The notes below the pieces were generated by a model. The model ran no database searches and had not been told where the DNA came from. It worked only from the letters and a program-made list of their open reading frames with translations. This document shows, one piece after another, positions 36,714 to 46,688 of a stretch of DNA of 64,000 nucleotides (positions within the stretch are counted from its first letter, which is position 1; every line of letters starts with the position of its first letter). The stretch is from NCBI GenBank assembly GCA_022226955.1, contig CP092079.1, positions 1,147,053 through 1,211,052 of the forward strand, read 5' to 3'. The translations under genes were made by a program, and so were the position numbers. This DNA comes from Nitrospira sp. GTDB taxonomy: Bacteria; Nitrospirota; Nitrospiria; Nitrospirales; Nitrospiraceae.

Positions 36714-37169
36714 TCACCTCTGTTCGTAATCAATCCCTAAACGTGCTGCTGAAAGAATGGGGACATCTTCAAACTCATCGGCAAAACACTCTGCCGCATC
36801 GATATCGTTGTTGCGATAGGCCTGAATCTTTGTGGCTTCAAGCGAATGCAATACCGGCATGTCTTCATCGATACAAATCGCCAGCGCACCATCTGGTTGC
36901 TTGGCCATTAGACAGAGGCGGTGCTCCCCCTTGACGCGGACCTTCAGTTTTCCGGCGAGATCGAAAACTGGAAAGACCGACTGGCCACGGCGAATGACCG
37001 CCGAGACGAAAGGCGTACAACTGGGAATCGGAATACTGTCGTCCCAAGGAGAAATTCCGTCGACCTCTTCAGTCTTCACCGCAAGCCGGCGCCCGCCGAC
37101 TGAGAAAATAACCAGATGGTACCGTTGTGACGTAGCCACGCGCTGCCGGCCAAACGCACCCCTTAACAT
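36714..37169 (-). CDS. CheW-like coupling protein
   Basis: This 151-residue protein has a CheW domain: YHLVIFSVGGRRLAVKTEEV, a central VFPVFDLAGKL and the segment ALAICIDEDMPV. CheW proteins link receptors to CheA. The C-terminal half departs from CheW toward CFADEFEDVPILSAARLGID, which could be a partner-specific surface. The start overlaps the preceding CheW-like gene by seven bases. Confidence 0.75.
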   Translation of the reverse strand: MLRGAFGRQRVATSQRYHLVIFSVGGRRLAVKTEEVDGISPWDDSIPIPSCTPFVSAVIRRGQSVFPVFDLAGKLKVRVKGEHRLCLMAKQPDGALAICIDEDMPVLHSLEATKIQAYRNNDIDAAECFADEFEDVPILSAARLGIDYEQR

Positions 37170-37696
37170 GCAATGCCTTTCCCCATTCTATCGGATAGAT
37201 CCGATAGACGTAGCGGCACCCGTTGGGGCTGGTCCATCAATTCACCATCGCTCTGGCTAACGCCACTCAGTAGCCACCTTGTATGCAGTCCGATCGCCAC
37301 TCCATCTTCGTGCAAGACAAGCCCCACATACCAATTCCGCTCTTCACCGCGGAACTGACGCGGTAGCGGCACCATCCGCGGCCGTTCGACTTCGACCAGA
37401 CCATGCACCTGATCCACTCGGACACAGGCGCGAATTCCAGACTGAGCCAACAACACGATGCGCGTCTCCGGCCCGTCGGCCACGTACGCCAGTCCAAGCC
37501 GTCCTCCAAGATCGAGAGACGCGTATTCCTGACCTTGAACTATCAGCCGGTCGATGGAACCTCGCTCTTCTATTGTCAGCAAACCGTGAACGATATTGGC
37601 GGACAACGCGAATTGCCGTGCGTCGATTTCAACGATCAGAAATCGTTCGATTGGCGCAAGGGCAGCCGACTCGACTCGATGGCCCCTCAAACTCAT
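37163..37696 (-). CDS. Second CheW-like protein
   Basis: This 177-residue protein carries a CheW-type domain (RFLIVEIDARQFALSANIVH, EYASLDLGGRLGL, CVRVDQVHGLVEVERPRMVP). It is more divergent than the CheW upstream of the MCP gene and may serve a separate receptor or pole. The ATG at 37696 is preceded by GAGGCG. It forms a coupled pair with the next CheW-like gene. Confidence 0.72.
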   Translation of the reverse strand: MSLRGHRVESAALAPIERFLIVEIDARQFALSANIVHGLLTIEERGSIDRLIVQGQEYASLDLGGRLGLAYVADGPETRIVLLAQSGIRACVRVDQVHGLVEVERPRMVPLPRQFRGEERNWYVGLVLHEDGVAIGLHTRWLLSGVSQSDGELMDQPQRVPLRLSDLSDRMGKGIAC

Positions 37697-37765
37697 ACTC
37701 GCGCCTCGCTGATCATGCACCCTTGGTTTGGCCTACCATCCCTATCCGAACTGCGCCCGGCGGCC

Positions 37766-40700
37766 TTACGATCTGGCCGCCGACACCTGTCCAACCCATC
37801 GCTCGACCTCTTGAAGCAACGCGCGTTCTTCCACAGGTTTGGCGATATAGGAACTGGCCCCAATACTCAGCGCCATCTGACGATGCTTATCCCCCGCCCG
37901 CGTCGTCATCACGACAACCGGCGTTTGCTGCGTCTGCGGACGGCTGCGCAACGCTTGAATGACTTCCAATCCATTCAACTTCGGCATTTCCAGATCTGTA
38001 AAAATCAGCCGGTAGGAATGCGCTGACGCCTTTCGCAAGCCATCTTCTCCATCGACCGCCGTGTCGACGCGATATCCGGCGTTTTCCAACATACGTCCGA
38101 CAAATTTCCGAATGCTCAGCGAATCGTCGATCAAAAGAATCGACGCCGTCGCCGCTGCGCCGGCATCCTTGCCATGCTCAGAGTCCTGATACGGCACCAA
38201 GGCCGCCTCCGGGGCCGCCAACATCGCCGCCGACTCTCGAGACTCCCGGGCAAGCAACCGCCCCGTATCTACCACAAGCACCACATGTCCTTCGGGATCG
38301 ATCGTGGCGCCGCCGAAGCAAGACCGCTCCATTGAGCGTAACGTACCCAACGATTTGATGACGATTTCTTGACGCCCCAACAGCTCATCCACCGCCAACC
38401 CAACCGGCCCAGAAACCGTGCGCACCACGACCACCGGCATGGAGAGATCGACTGTTCCACTTTCGCGCCTGAGCAGATGTCGAAGCGAGTAGAGATCGAT
38501 GGCCTCTTCGCCCAACTGCAAAATAGCTCGCTCTCCCATATGCTGCAACGAATCCATCGTCGGCAGCGTAACCTCGCGCACATTGGGCAACGGAATCGCA
38601 TACCGCTCCGATCCCGCTCGCACCATCAACGCCGTGGCAATAAGCAGCGTCAGCGGCAAATCCAATGTAAACTTAGTGCCTACGCCGGGGAGCGACTCCA
38701 CATCGATATGGCCGCTCATGCCCTCAATCGCCCGCTTGACGACATCCAGACCGACGCCTCTCCCCGCCTGATCCCCCACCTTCTCGGCCGTAGAAAATCC
38801 TGGAGCGAAAATGTATTTCAACGCTTCGGCATCCGGCATTGCCTGAATCTGCTCTGGCCGAGCCAGTCCTAGGTTGATGGCTTTGGTCCGAATCCGTTTG
38901 AGGTCAAGACCGGCCCCATCGTCTTCCACTTCAATAATGATTGAGTTGCCTCGATGAGCGGCATGCAGGTAGACCGTGCCGACCGCGGGCTTCCCGTTCG
39001 CCACGCGAGTCCCGGCCGGCTCAATGCCATGATACACCGCATTGCGCACCAGATGGATCAATGGATCGACCAGGCGCTCCACAATCCCGGTATCCACCTC
39101 GGTATGCTCACCGGACGTCACCAACGACACTTCTTTCCCCGACGCTCTAGCAATTTCCCTGATCGCCCGGCGGAACCGTGTAAACGGAGTTCCGATGGGA
39201 ACCATGCGGGCACGCGCAATTTCATCCCGCATGCCGAGAGTGAGTTGCTGCAATTGGCTCATATCGTCATGCGCGCGGCGGATAGACCCACTGAGCTGGG
39301 ACATCGATTCCGTAATATCGGCCGTCACCTCGCTGATGCGTCTCGCCAAAATATTGAAATCGTCATACTTATCGAACTCCAGGCTGCCGAAATCGCTCAA
39401 GCCTGAAATGCCCAGAGCCGGTGCCTCCGGAGAACTAGCCGGCGCCATCGGGAATGTGAAGGTGTGCTTCTCTTCAAACGATTGCACGGCATCGACCAGC
39501 CGGGACTTGCAAGCCAAAACCTGTTGAGACAACTGCTCCAACACTCGGAGACGCTGTTCCAACCGGCCTCGGCCAATGACCAATTCACCGACCAGATTGA
39601 GCAATCGCTCTAATCGATCCCGGCTGACTCGAATCACTTCACGGTCCTCGGCGGACCGTCCATCGGAAGTTTTTCCCTGCGTTCCCTCTTCGTTAGATCC
39701 CGTAGACAATTGCGGCGGCGGCATATCGACCGCCATGACCGGAGCCGCACTCGGAGCACCGCCTTCGTGCAACATCTTTAACTCTGCCAGGACGGAGGCG
39801 AACCGTTGCTGAGTTGTCGCCAATGCCGCAGGATCGCGGCGCATCAACACACGAACGACATCGACGGCTCGGAGCAACAAGTCTGTCTGGCCAGGCTGCA
39901 CAGCCAACTGTCCGTCACGCACAGCCCCCATAAAGTCTTCAATGTGGTGCACCAGATCGCCGATGGATTGAAAGCCCACCGTATAGGCCGATCCCTTGAG
40001 CGTATGGGCTGTCCGGAACAGTTGATTGATCAATTCATTGTCCCGAACATTTCTATCCAGTCGCAAGAGATTGGCTTCCAGCGTCTCCAAATACTCCTGC
40101 GCCTCCGGCGCAAAATACGACAGCACCTCGGGGTCCAATTGCGGAATCAAGTACTCAGCCGACAGCACTGGACTCACCGCTGCGTCATTCTCATTTGGCT
40201 TCACGACTGAAGACCGCATCTCCACATGGGCAACAGGAGTTGCGGATACGGCAGCGACACCATCCCGTAACTGCGTCAGAAAACCGATCACCGATGGCAC
40301 ATCCTGCAGCAGTTGCGGCACATGCGCGGGATCGCGCCGCAGCGCGAGCCGAATAATGCCCACCGCCCGAGTCAGCCCCTCGAAAAGGGCATCGCTTAAT
40401 TCAACTCGACGCTCGCGCACCTTTCCCATGCATTCTTCCATGGGAAAGGCAATATCGCCAATAACGGTAAAGCCGACCGTATAACCGGAGCCCTTCAACG
40501 TATGAGCCGTTCGGAAGAGTCGGTGAATCGCATCGTCATCCTGTGGGTGCGCCTGCAAACTCCGAATCAGACGATCGATCGTATCCAGATACTCCACGGC
40601 TTCAGGAACAAAGTACGACAGCACCTCCGCATCGACGTTCGGCACCAGATAATCCTGGCTCAATGGAGCATCATCCCCAACAGCCTGCACGCCTGCCTCA

Positions 40701-41122
40701 TCGACAGCGATCACCTGCCCTGTTGTTTCAGCAGGGAGCAGTCCATTAGAAACAGCCAGGCATCGATCGATCGTGACCTGATCCTCACCCCCACCCTGCC
40801 CAATCACATCGAGCTGAAGCTGAACACCCTGCACAATTTCCCGCATCGCACCGACCGCGCGAAGCCAGTCTGCGTCTGCAATCGTGTGCCCCTGCTCAAA
40901 CAACGACTCCAACTGCTCGCTCAACCGCGCAATGCCGGCGAATCCATACAGCGCTGCGGCGCCTCGAATCCTATGCGCCACAATAAATTGCTCATGCAAT
41001 TGTTGCGGACTGGGGATCGCCCCATCGGCGGGATGCACGGCGCGTTTGATCTCGGCAATGCCATCGACAGCCTCGGCCACAAAAACAGCCAGAAGATTGT
41101 CCGGATCGAATTCAGCGCTCAT
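37766..41122 (-). CDS. cheA: Hybrid chemotaxis kinase CheA (three HPt domains plus receiver)
   Basis: This 1118-residue kinase phosphorylates itself in response to receptors. It has three HPt modules: H50 (VAHRIRGAAALYG), H207 (RTAHTLKGSGYTVGF) and H373 (RTAHTLKGSAYTVGF). The dimerisation helix is near 495-570 (RLERLLNLVGELVIGRGRLE). The ATPase has the N box HLVRNAVYHGIEPAG and G boxes EVEDDGAGLDL and GRGVGLDVVK. A CheW-like P5 domain and a terminal receiver follow (ILLIDDSLSIRKFVGRML, phospho-Asp in IFTDLEMP). There is no P2 domain. It resembles ChpA/PixL of type IV pilus pathways rather than flagellar CheA. Confidence 0.92.
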   Translation of the reverse strand: MSAEFDPDNLLAVFVAEAVDGIAEIKRAVHPADGAIPSPQQLHEQFIVAHRIRGAAALYGFAGIARLSEQLESLFEQGHTIADADWLRAVGAMREIVQGVQLQLDVIGQGGGEDQVTIDRCLAVSNGLLPAETTGQVIAVDEAGVQAVGDDAPLSQDYLVPNVDAEVLSYFVPEAVEYLDTIDRLIRSLQAHPQDDDAIHRLFRTAHTLKGSGYTVGFTVIGDIAFPMEECMGKVRERRVELSDALFEGLTRAVGIIRLALRRDPAHVPQLLQDVPSVIGFLTQLRDGVAAVSATPVAHVEMRSSVVKPNENDAAVSPVLSAEYLIPQLDPEVLSYFAPEAQEYLETLEANLLRLDRNVRDNELINQLFRTAHTLKGSAYTVGFQSIGDLVHHIEDFMGAVRDGQLAVQPGQTDLLLRAVDVVRVLMRRDPAALATTQQRFASVLAELKMLHEGGAPSAAPVMAVDMPPPQLSTGSNEEGTQGKTSDGRSAEDREVIRVSRDRLERLLNLVGELVIGRGRLEQRLRVLEQLSQQVLACKSRLVDAVQSFEEKHTFTFPMAPASSPEAPALGISGLSDFGSLEFDKYDDFNILARRISEVTADITESMSQLSGSIRRAHDDMSQLQQLTLGMRDEIARARMVPIGTPFTRFRRAIREIARASGKEVSLVTSGEHTEVDTGIVERLVDPLIHLVRNAVYHGIEPAGTRVANGKPAVGTVYLHAAHRGNSIIIEVEDDGAGLDLKRIRTKAINLGLARPEQIQAMPDAEALKYIFAPGFSTAEKVGDQAGRGVGLDVVKRAIEGMSGHIDVESLPGVGTKFTLDLPLTLLIATALMVRAGSERYAIPLPNVREVTLPTMDSLQHMGERAILQLGEEAIDLYSLRHLLRRESGTVDLSMPVVVVRTVSGPVGLAVDELLGRQEIVIKSLGTLRSMERSCFGGATIDPEGHVVLVVDTGRLLARESRESAAMLAAPEAALVPYQDSEHGKDAGAAATASILLIDDSLSIRKFVGRMLENAGYRVDTAVDGEDGLRKASAHSYRLIFTDLEMPKLNGLEVIQALRSRPQTQQTPVVVMTTRAGDKHRQMALSIGASSYIAKPVEERALLQEVERWVGQVSAARS

Positions 41123-41170
41123 CCTGGCCCCTTCTTACCCGGAGAATGACAGATCCTCCAGGCCATCTCG

Positions 41171-43057
41171 TTACACCAGTTTGAATTGCGACACAGAGGC
41201 CGTCAGCGTTTCAGCGAGCTTCGCCATGTCTTCCACCGTGACGCGTGTCGAATCCGTGGCTTTCTGCGTGGCCACCGCGCCGCCAGTGAAGTCCTTAATC
41301 GAGCGCCCTACCTTGTCGGTCGACGCGGTCTGCTCAACCGCAGACGAGGCGATGCTTTGAGCCAGCTCGGAGGAACGCTGGGCGATGGTCGAAATTTCTT
41401 TGAACACATCGCCCGTGCGCAACGCAGACGCCGATCCCGCTTCCACGGCCTGGGTTTCATGCTCCATCGCGACCACCGCGTCCTGGGTTTCGCTTTGGAT
41501 TACTTTCACAAGATCCGCAATCTCCCGCGTCGCCTGCGTGGAGCTTTCCGCGAGCTTTCTCACCTGATCGGCGACGACCGCGAATCGAGCGCCCGCCTCT
41601 CCGGCGCCGGCGGCCTCAATGGCCGCATTCAAGGCCAATAGGTTTGTCTGATTGGCAATGTCTCGAATCGTCGACACGATTTGAGAAATTTCCAATGACC
41701 GATCGCCAAGGGCCTTCACCTGCTTCGACATGCGTTGCACCGCGGCGCGAATACTCTGCATGTCCTGCACGGTTTCTTGGACCGCCACACGACCGCGCTC
41801 CGTCGCCTGCAACACTTGGCGTGCGGACTCAGACGATGCGCCAGCAGTTTCAGCCACCTGGCGCATCGATGCCGCCAACTGTTCGACCGCGCCCAGCGTC
41901 TTAACGGATTCGTCGGCTTGATGCTTGGCCGTACCCGACATCTGCCCGGCATTCTCTCTCAGTGTTCCGGCCGACTTATTCACGCGTTCCGCCGCTTCAC
42001 GCACTTGGCGCATCAACTGCGCAAACCGCTGAATCATGAGATTGAATCCATCGGCCAAGTTTCCGAACATATCCGCCGTAACTTCTCCGCGCTTCGTCAA
42101 GTCTCCTTTGCCGACGTCGGATACCAAGACGAGAAACTGCATCAAGCGCTTTTGCATGACGTCTCGCTCTTCCTCCGTGGACACCAGCACCGTAATACGA
42201 TCCAACATGGAGTTGAACGCTTTCGCCATATGGCCCACCTCATCGTCGCTCTCAAGCTTCGCGCGAGCTTGAAGATTGCCCGCCGCGGCTTGTTCGGCGA
42301 CATCGGCGACATGCACAATGTTTCGGGCAATATATCGAGCCAGGTAGTAGCCGACCGCGCCGCCGGACAGCAGCGCGATGAGGCCGCCGAACAGCACCCA
42401 ATTCGTACTCCGCGCCGCTTCGACCTGTCCACTCTCGTTCAACTCTTTCGCCAGTTCTCGAATCGTGGTCATCAACTCTCGCACCCGCAGTGTCGCCGTG
42501 TTGTACTTATTTGCGACTTCGACGGAGAGCGACAAATTACCCAAATCTCGCATGCTCTGTTTCTGATCTTCAGAAAGCGCCGCGGAGTAACTATCCGCAA
42601 ACGCGCTGACGGCACCGTCGGTTGCCATAAAATACTCGGCCAGCGCGGTTTTCAGCGCAGTAATATCCCTCCCTTCATTGCGCCCCGTCGCCGACTCTCG
42701 CAAGTCCGACCCTTGATAAGCCTGCAAAGGTTCCAAGGTCTGTTTCTTGAGACTCGCCAACGGCGCAATCGCATCGTCAAAATCGCTCTTTCGGGACTGA
42801 CGTCCGGCATTCAGCAACGCATCGTGATACAAACCGAGATTCGTGCTGCTGATCCCGGTGTTCGACAATGCGACCGTCGATCCGTCATAAATATGCTGCA
42901 ACTCAGTTTTGAGCCTGGTTAATCCGATAAGACCCACGAGGCCGACCATGATCATGATGACGCCGACGGCGGAAAATCCAAGAATCAACTTCGGCAGGGT
43001 TTTGAGATTTTGAAACCACGCCTGAACTGTCCACGCTGACTTGCTGTGCCTCGCCAT
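41171..43057 (-). CDS. Methyl-accepting chemotaxis protein
   Basis: This 628-residue inner-membrane receptor has TM1 ([20 protein letters not shown]), a periplasmic four-helix-bundle domain of about 160 residues, TM2 ([20 protein letters not shown]), a HAMP domain, a second HAMP-like stretch ([14 protein letters not shown]-type segment [20 protein letters not shown]) and the signalling tip [20 protein letters not shown]. It would pass ligand or redox state to CheW and CheA. No CheR or CheB is encoded nearby, so methylation would need genes elsewhere. No C-terminal pentapeptide tether is visible. Confidence 0.9.
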   Translation of the reverse strand: MARHSKSAWTVQAWFQNLKTLPKLILGFSAVGVIMIMVGLVGLIGLTRLKTELQHIYDGSTVALSNTGISSTNLGLYHDALLNAGRQSRKSDFDDAIAPLASLKKQTLEPLQAYQGSDLRESATGRNEGRDITALKTALAEYFMATDGAVSAFADSYSAALSEDQKQSMRDLGNLSLSVEVANKYNTATLRVRELMTTIRELAKELNESGQVEAARSTNWVLFGGLIALLSGGAVGYYLARYIARNIVHVADVAEQAAAGNLQARAKLESDDEVGHMAKAFNSMLDRITVLVSTEEERDVMQKRLMQFLVLVSDVGKGDLTKRGEVTADMFGNLADGFNLMIQRFAQLMRQVREAAERVNKSAGTLRENAGQMSGTAKHQADESVKTLGAVEQLAASMRQVAETAGASSESARQVLQATERGRVAVQETVQDMQSIRAAVQRMSKQVKALGDRSLEISQIVSTIRDIANQTNLLALNAAIEAAGAGEAGARFAVVADQVRKLAESSTQATREIADLVKVIQSETQDAVVAMEHETQAVEAGSASALRTGDVFKEISTIAQRSSELAQSIASSAVEQTASTDKVGRSIKDFTGGAVATQKATDSTRVTVEDMAKLAETLTASVSQFKLV

Positions 43058-43161
43058 AACTCCTCCTCCTCAACCCGTAGGATAATCGGTTCGTATCGTC
43101 GTCGCGCGCTTCCCTGAGCCGCGGTCAGGCAACTCAGCGGACAGATCCACGTATCGGTTAT

Positions 43162-43659
43162 CTACTGCGCCACACCTTCCACACAGGCCAGCAGCTTCTG
43201 CACATCCATCATGCCGCTCATACGTTCTTCAATCTTGACCAGTCCTGAAAGAAACGGCCGCGACTCCGATAATCCTCTCGATGTTGCGTTCAACAAATCG
43301 TCGGGATGGATCGTGCGGATTTCCGGCACCGCGTCGATGAGAATACCGACCTGTTGCTGGCCGTGGCGCACGACCATGACAAAGGGCAACGGCGTGGCTG
43401 ACGAAATCCCAAGCGACGGGCGTAAATCCGCCAGCGGCATGACCGTTCCTCGAATATTCGCCACCCCCACTAATGTTGACGGCACCCCAGGGACTGGAGT
43501 CACGGCTTCCACTTCAAAGACTTCTCGAACATGACGCAGGTCGATGGCAAACAGTTCCCCTCCAAGCGTCACGAGGCAAATCCTCGACGGGGCAGACGGT
43601 TTGACATCTTCAGCCAGAGCCACTCTGACAGCGTAAGAAGGACTGAGCGCTGGTTCCAT
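43162..43659 (-). CDS. cheW: CheW coupling protein
   Basis: This 165-residue CheW links receptor and kinase. The conserved core is intact: RICLVTLGGELFAIDLRHVR, VPGVPSTLVGVANIRGTVMP and a later HGQQQVGILIDAVPEI. This is the most canonical of the three CheW-like proteins in the operon. It lies between the CheY-like and MCP genes. Confidence 0.88.
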   Translation of the reverse strand: MEPALSPSYAVRVALAEDVKPSAPSRICLVTLGGELFAIDLRHVREVFEVEAVTPVPGVPSTLVGVANIRGTVMPLADLRPSLGISSATPLPFVMVVRHGQQQVGILIDAVPEIRTIHPDDLLNATSRGLSESRPFLSGLVKIEERMSGMMDVQKLLACVEGVAQ

Positions 43660-43699
43660 AATCTCCCTTCAACAACCGGATTCGCCGTCTACTAGACGC

Positions 43700-44062
43700 T
43701 CAGTTCAACGCCCGCTTTACGGCGGCCAAAAGATCTTCCGCTTTAAACGGCTTCACTACATACCCGTTCGCGCCCTGCTGCTGCCCCCAGAACTTGTCGC
43801 TCTCCTGCCCCTTGGACGTGCAGAGCACGACGGGAATATTTTTGAATCGATCGTCGGCTTTCAAATCGCGGCAAGCCTGAAACCCATTCCGGCCCGGCAT
43901 GACCACATCCATGACAATAAGATCAGGGCTTTCAGAAGCGATCTTATCTTCCAGCTTATCCGCATTCGGAAATGACACCACCGTGTGGCTGGCCGCCTTG
44001 AGATATCCTTCGATCATCTGCAATTCAGCATACGAATCGTCGACAACTACGATCTTGCTCAT
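43700..44062 (-). CDS. Single-domain response regulator (CheY/PilG/PilH-like)
   Basis: This 120-residue receiver-only protein has acidic D8-D9 (VVVDDSYAELQMIEG), the phospho-acceptor D52 in LIVMDVVMPGRNGFQA, the Thr in LCTSKGQESD and the Lys in VVKPF. The segment GQQQGANGYVVKPF resembles PilH/PilG of twitching motility. It would carry phosphate from CheA to an output such as a motor or pilus ATPase. It is the second gene of the operon. Confidence 0.88.
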   Translation of the reverse strand: MSKIVVVDDSYAELQMIEGYLKAASHTVVSFPNADKLEDKIASESPDLIVMDVVMPGRNGFQACRDLKADDRFKNIPVVLCTSKGQESDKFWGQQQGANGYVVKPFKAEDLLAAVKRALN

Positions 44063-44101
44063 AACACTCGTCCTCCAGCTCCAAATAGTTGAACTCGCTC
44101 C

Positions 44102-44836
44102 CTACCGCATCGGCACAACGACACTGATTGCGCCGGCTAGGTCTCCTTCTTTCCATCCCTCTTTTCTCGTTCCGGTAATATCCCGTTCCCCTTTGGGTCC
44201 CCCGTGGCACGTCAGACACGTCGGGCCGGCATATTCGGGATCCATCACGCGCATGACCGGCTTCCCTCCCACCATCGCCGCTTTGGCATACTGCTGCCCT
44301 TTCGGATGACGGGAGTCTGCAAACAGGTGCAACACTTCCGACTCGAAATCATCCGGCTTATTGCCAGGGAATCGATAATCCATGCCCGTCAATTTCAGAC
44401 GAATGCCGGTTTTCTTGTAAAATTTTTCTCCAGACTTGCGCGCGAATACCGCAGGAATGAATCCCTTGAACGCGACACCCTGCTTATTGATCACCGGCTG
44501 CCCTTCCAACACCACTTCGCGTTCCGCTTCAAGCAGGGCTAGAAGAATGGCGCTTTGCGGAGTTCCGTTCGAGCGGCTCAAGTCCACACGCGTTTTCGCT
44601 TTGAACTTCTCAATAACCTGATGCGCGAGAAACTCGTCTGTGAACCCTTTATTGCCTTTGCTGGGATCGTTAATGAGGGCTTGATGTTCCGACACCACCG
44701 CGCGCCCCGATTTCAGCAAGGCAATCAACAGCTCTGCTGTCTCGCCCTCATCGCCTGCGCGGGCGGACGATGCCCCCCCCATCACCGTTACACACAGGGT
44801 CACACCAAGAATGAGCGCTGTGAACTGGGCCTTCAT
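44102..44836 (-). CDS. Periplasmic heme protein of the DUF3365/Tll0287 family
   Basis: This 244-residue protein has a signal peptide (MKAQFTALILGVTLCVTVMG, cleavage near ARAGD) and a Tll0287-like domain ending with one c-type heme motif CLTCHGGPKGE. Family domains (PF11845) sense redox or bind gas or heme ligands and are often tied to signalling proteins. GGAGGAG lies just before the ATG at 44836. It opens the chemosensory operon, so it may feed the MCP; that link is inferred from position. A separate respiratory role is possible. Confidence 0.82.
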   Translation of the reverse strand: MKAQFTALILGVTLCVTVMGGASSARAGDEGETAELLIALLKSGRAVVSEHQALINDPSKGNKGFTDEFLAHQVIEKFKAKTRVDLSRSNGTPQSAILLALLEAEREVVLEGQPVINKQGVAFKGFIPAVFARKSGEKFYKKTGIRLKLTGMDYRFPGNKPDDFESEVLHLFADSRHPKGQQYAKAAMVGGKPVMRVMDPEYAGPTCLTCHGGPKGERDITGTRKEGWKEGDLAGAISVVVPMR

Positions 44837-45152
44837 ATGGATCTCCTCCTTCAGGACTGGCACATCTAGTGGTTCACGCCCAAGTGTAGTCGCTTGCTCT
44901 CCATTCGCAAGAAATCGATGAAAATCGGCAATTCCAGCCGCTCACGCACGGCGCCTGAAACCGAGAGCGACCTCGGACGAACCAGAGATCTTCAGAAACG
45001 ATACTTGGCGAGAGAATGTGCCCACATGCTGCTATGTCTGCACGAATCATGAGCGCCGCAGGCAGAGGGATACCCTCGCCGCAGATTGCTGAAATCCGCG
45101 CACCGTTGTGCAGCACATGACAATTCTTGCGGATGAATGACTGCGGCCCGCG
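44837..45152. other. Intergenic region, likely promoter of the chemosensory operon
   Basis: About 315 bases separate cobQ from the heme protein gene, both on the minus strand. No gene, riboswitch or clear terminator is visible. The operon promoter should lie here, but I could not name -35 and -10 boxes with confidence. Confidence 0.45.
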
Positions 45153-46688
45153 TTACCGGCTGGCGGAGACCGCGTGCAAAAGAGGCAGGATCGTCAGATG
45201 CGACTCTAGATGGTCTGCCCATGTATCGAGCTGACAATCGAACGATTGAGAAATACCGCGCGAGACGGCGTCTGCCAAAGGCATGAGCGCCTTTCGACTG
45301 CGGATTCGGTTTATCCACGCCCGCCTGAATTCAGGCCGATCGAAAACGCCATGAAGGTACGTGCCCCACATCAAGCCGGTTTCATCCATCGCTCCATCGA
45401 AATGTTCAGCCTCTCTCTCCTCCAGGCACTCTTGACCGAGAATGAGTGGACGCATATGAAAGCAATGGCGCTGATCTCGCCCTGTCGTCTGTCCCATATG
45501 AATACAATACCCACGAACCGGCAGATGTCGGTTCGGTTCTATATGAAGCGACTCGGCCTCAACCAATTGTGTGACCTTGGTCTTAGTCAGGTGCGTGATG
45601 ACATCCAAGAGCCCAAGGCCTTCGACCTCGCCTCCAGCTTCCACGCCGTCAGGATCCGCAATACTCCGTCCCAGCATTTGATACCCGCCACAGATGCCGA
45701 CAACCTCACCTCCGCTACTCGCATGACGGCAAATCGACTCCGCCATGCCGGACTGACGTATATACGCAAGATCGTCAATCGTGTTTTTACTCCCCGGAAT
45801 CACAATGACATCCGCGCCAGCAAGATCATCCAGCGAGGCCGCATACCGCACCACCACATCGGGCTCTGCGATCAGCCGATTGAAATCGGTAAAGTTGCTC
45901 ATGCGCGGCAACAGCACCACCGCGATGTTGACGCGATCCTGAGCGAACGGAGCATGCCGATGGCGTTCAATGTCAACGGCATCCTCCTGATCCAGCGCCA
46001 GGCCGCGTAACATCGGCACGACCCCCAACACAGGAAGGCCAGTCCGCTGCTCGATAAACTTCACCCCATCGTCAAACAACGTCGCATCGCCTCGAAATTT
46101 ATTGATCACGATTCCAACCACTCGCGCGCGCTCATGCGGCGCCAGTAGGTCCAAGGTCCCAATGACCTGCGCGAACACACCGCCGCGATCGATGTCCGCC
46201 ACCAAGACGACCTGCGCATCCGCCATCTCCACAGCCGACCAATTAGCCAAATCGCGGTCTTTTAAATTCATTTCGGCCGCGCTCCCGGCCCCCTCGATGA
46301 CGATGGCCTCGTACCGGCCAGCCAGCCGTTCGTAGCTCTCCCGCACGCGCGCGGCCAGTTCCGCCCGCTGTTCAAAATAGCGTCTCGCTTCCGCCTTGCC
46401 CCACACAGTCCCTTGCACGACAATCTGCGCGCTGCGATTCGATTCCGGCTTCATCAAGATCGGGTTCATATCGGCATCGGGCTCGAGCCCGCAGGCCTGC
46501 GCTTGCAATGCCTGGGCACGGCCGATTTCCTTTCCATCCGGCGTCACGAAGGAATTATTGGACATGTTCTGCGCTTTAAACGGCGCCACTTTGACGCCTA
46601 CCCTAAGAAAAAGACGGCACAGCCCTGCCGTGATGAGACTCTTCCCGACATCCGATCCCGTGCCGAGCACCGCCAGCGCGCGCGCCAT
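45153..46688 (-). CDS. cobQ: Cobyric acid synthase CobQ
   Basis: This 511-residue enzyme amidates side chains b, d, e and g of adenosylcobyrinic a,c-diamide with glutamine and ATP. The N-terminal P-loop is VLGTGSDVGKSLITAGLCRL. The C-terminal amidotransferase class I-type part carries the Cys in GEVVGICGGYQMLGRSI and the His in YLHGVF. The ATG at 46688 shares a base with the cbiZ stop. It is the last gene of the B12 operon. Confidence 0.93.
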   Translation of the reverse strand: MARALAVLGTGSDVGKSLITAGLCRLFLRVGVKVAPFKAQNMSNNSFVTPDGKEIGRAQALQAQACGLEPDADMNPILMKPESNRSAQIVVQGTVWGKAEARRYFEQRAELAARVRESYERLAGRYEAIVIEGAGSAAEMNLKDRDLANWSAVEMADAQVVLVADIDRGGVFAQVIGTLDLLAPHERARVVGIVINKFRGDATLFDDGVKFIEQRTGLPVLGVVPMLRGLALDQEDAVDIERHRHAPFAQDRVNIAVVLLPRMSNFTDFNRLIAEPDVVVRYAASLDDLAGADVIVIPGSKNTIDDLAYIRQSGMAESICRHASSGGEVVGICGGYQMLGRSIADPDGVEAGGEVEGLGLLDVITHLTKTKVTQLVEAESLHIEPNRHLPVRGYCIHMGQTTGRDQRHCFHMRPLILGQECLEEREAEHFDGAMDETGLMWGTYLHGVFDRPEFRRAWINRIRSRKALMPLADAVSRGISQSFDCQLDTWADHLESHLTILPLLHAVSASR

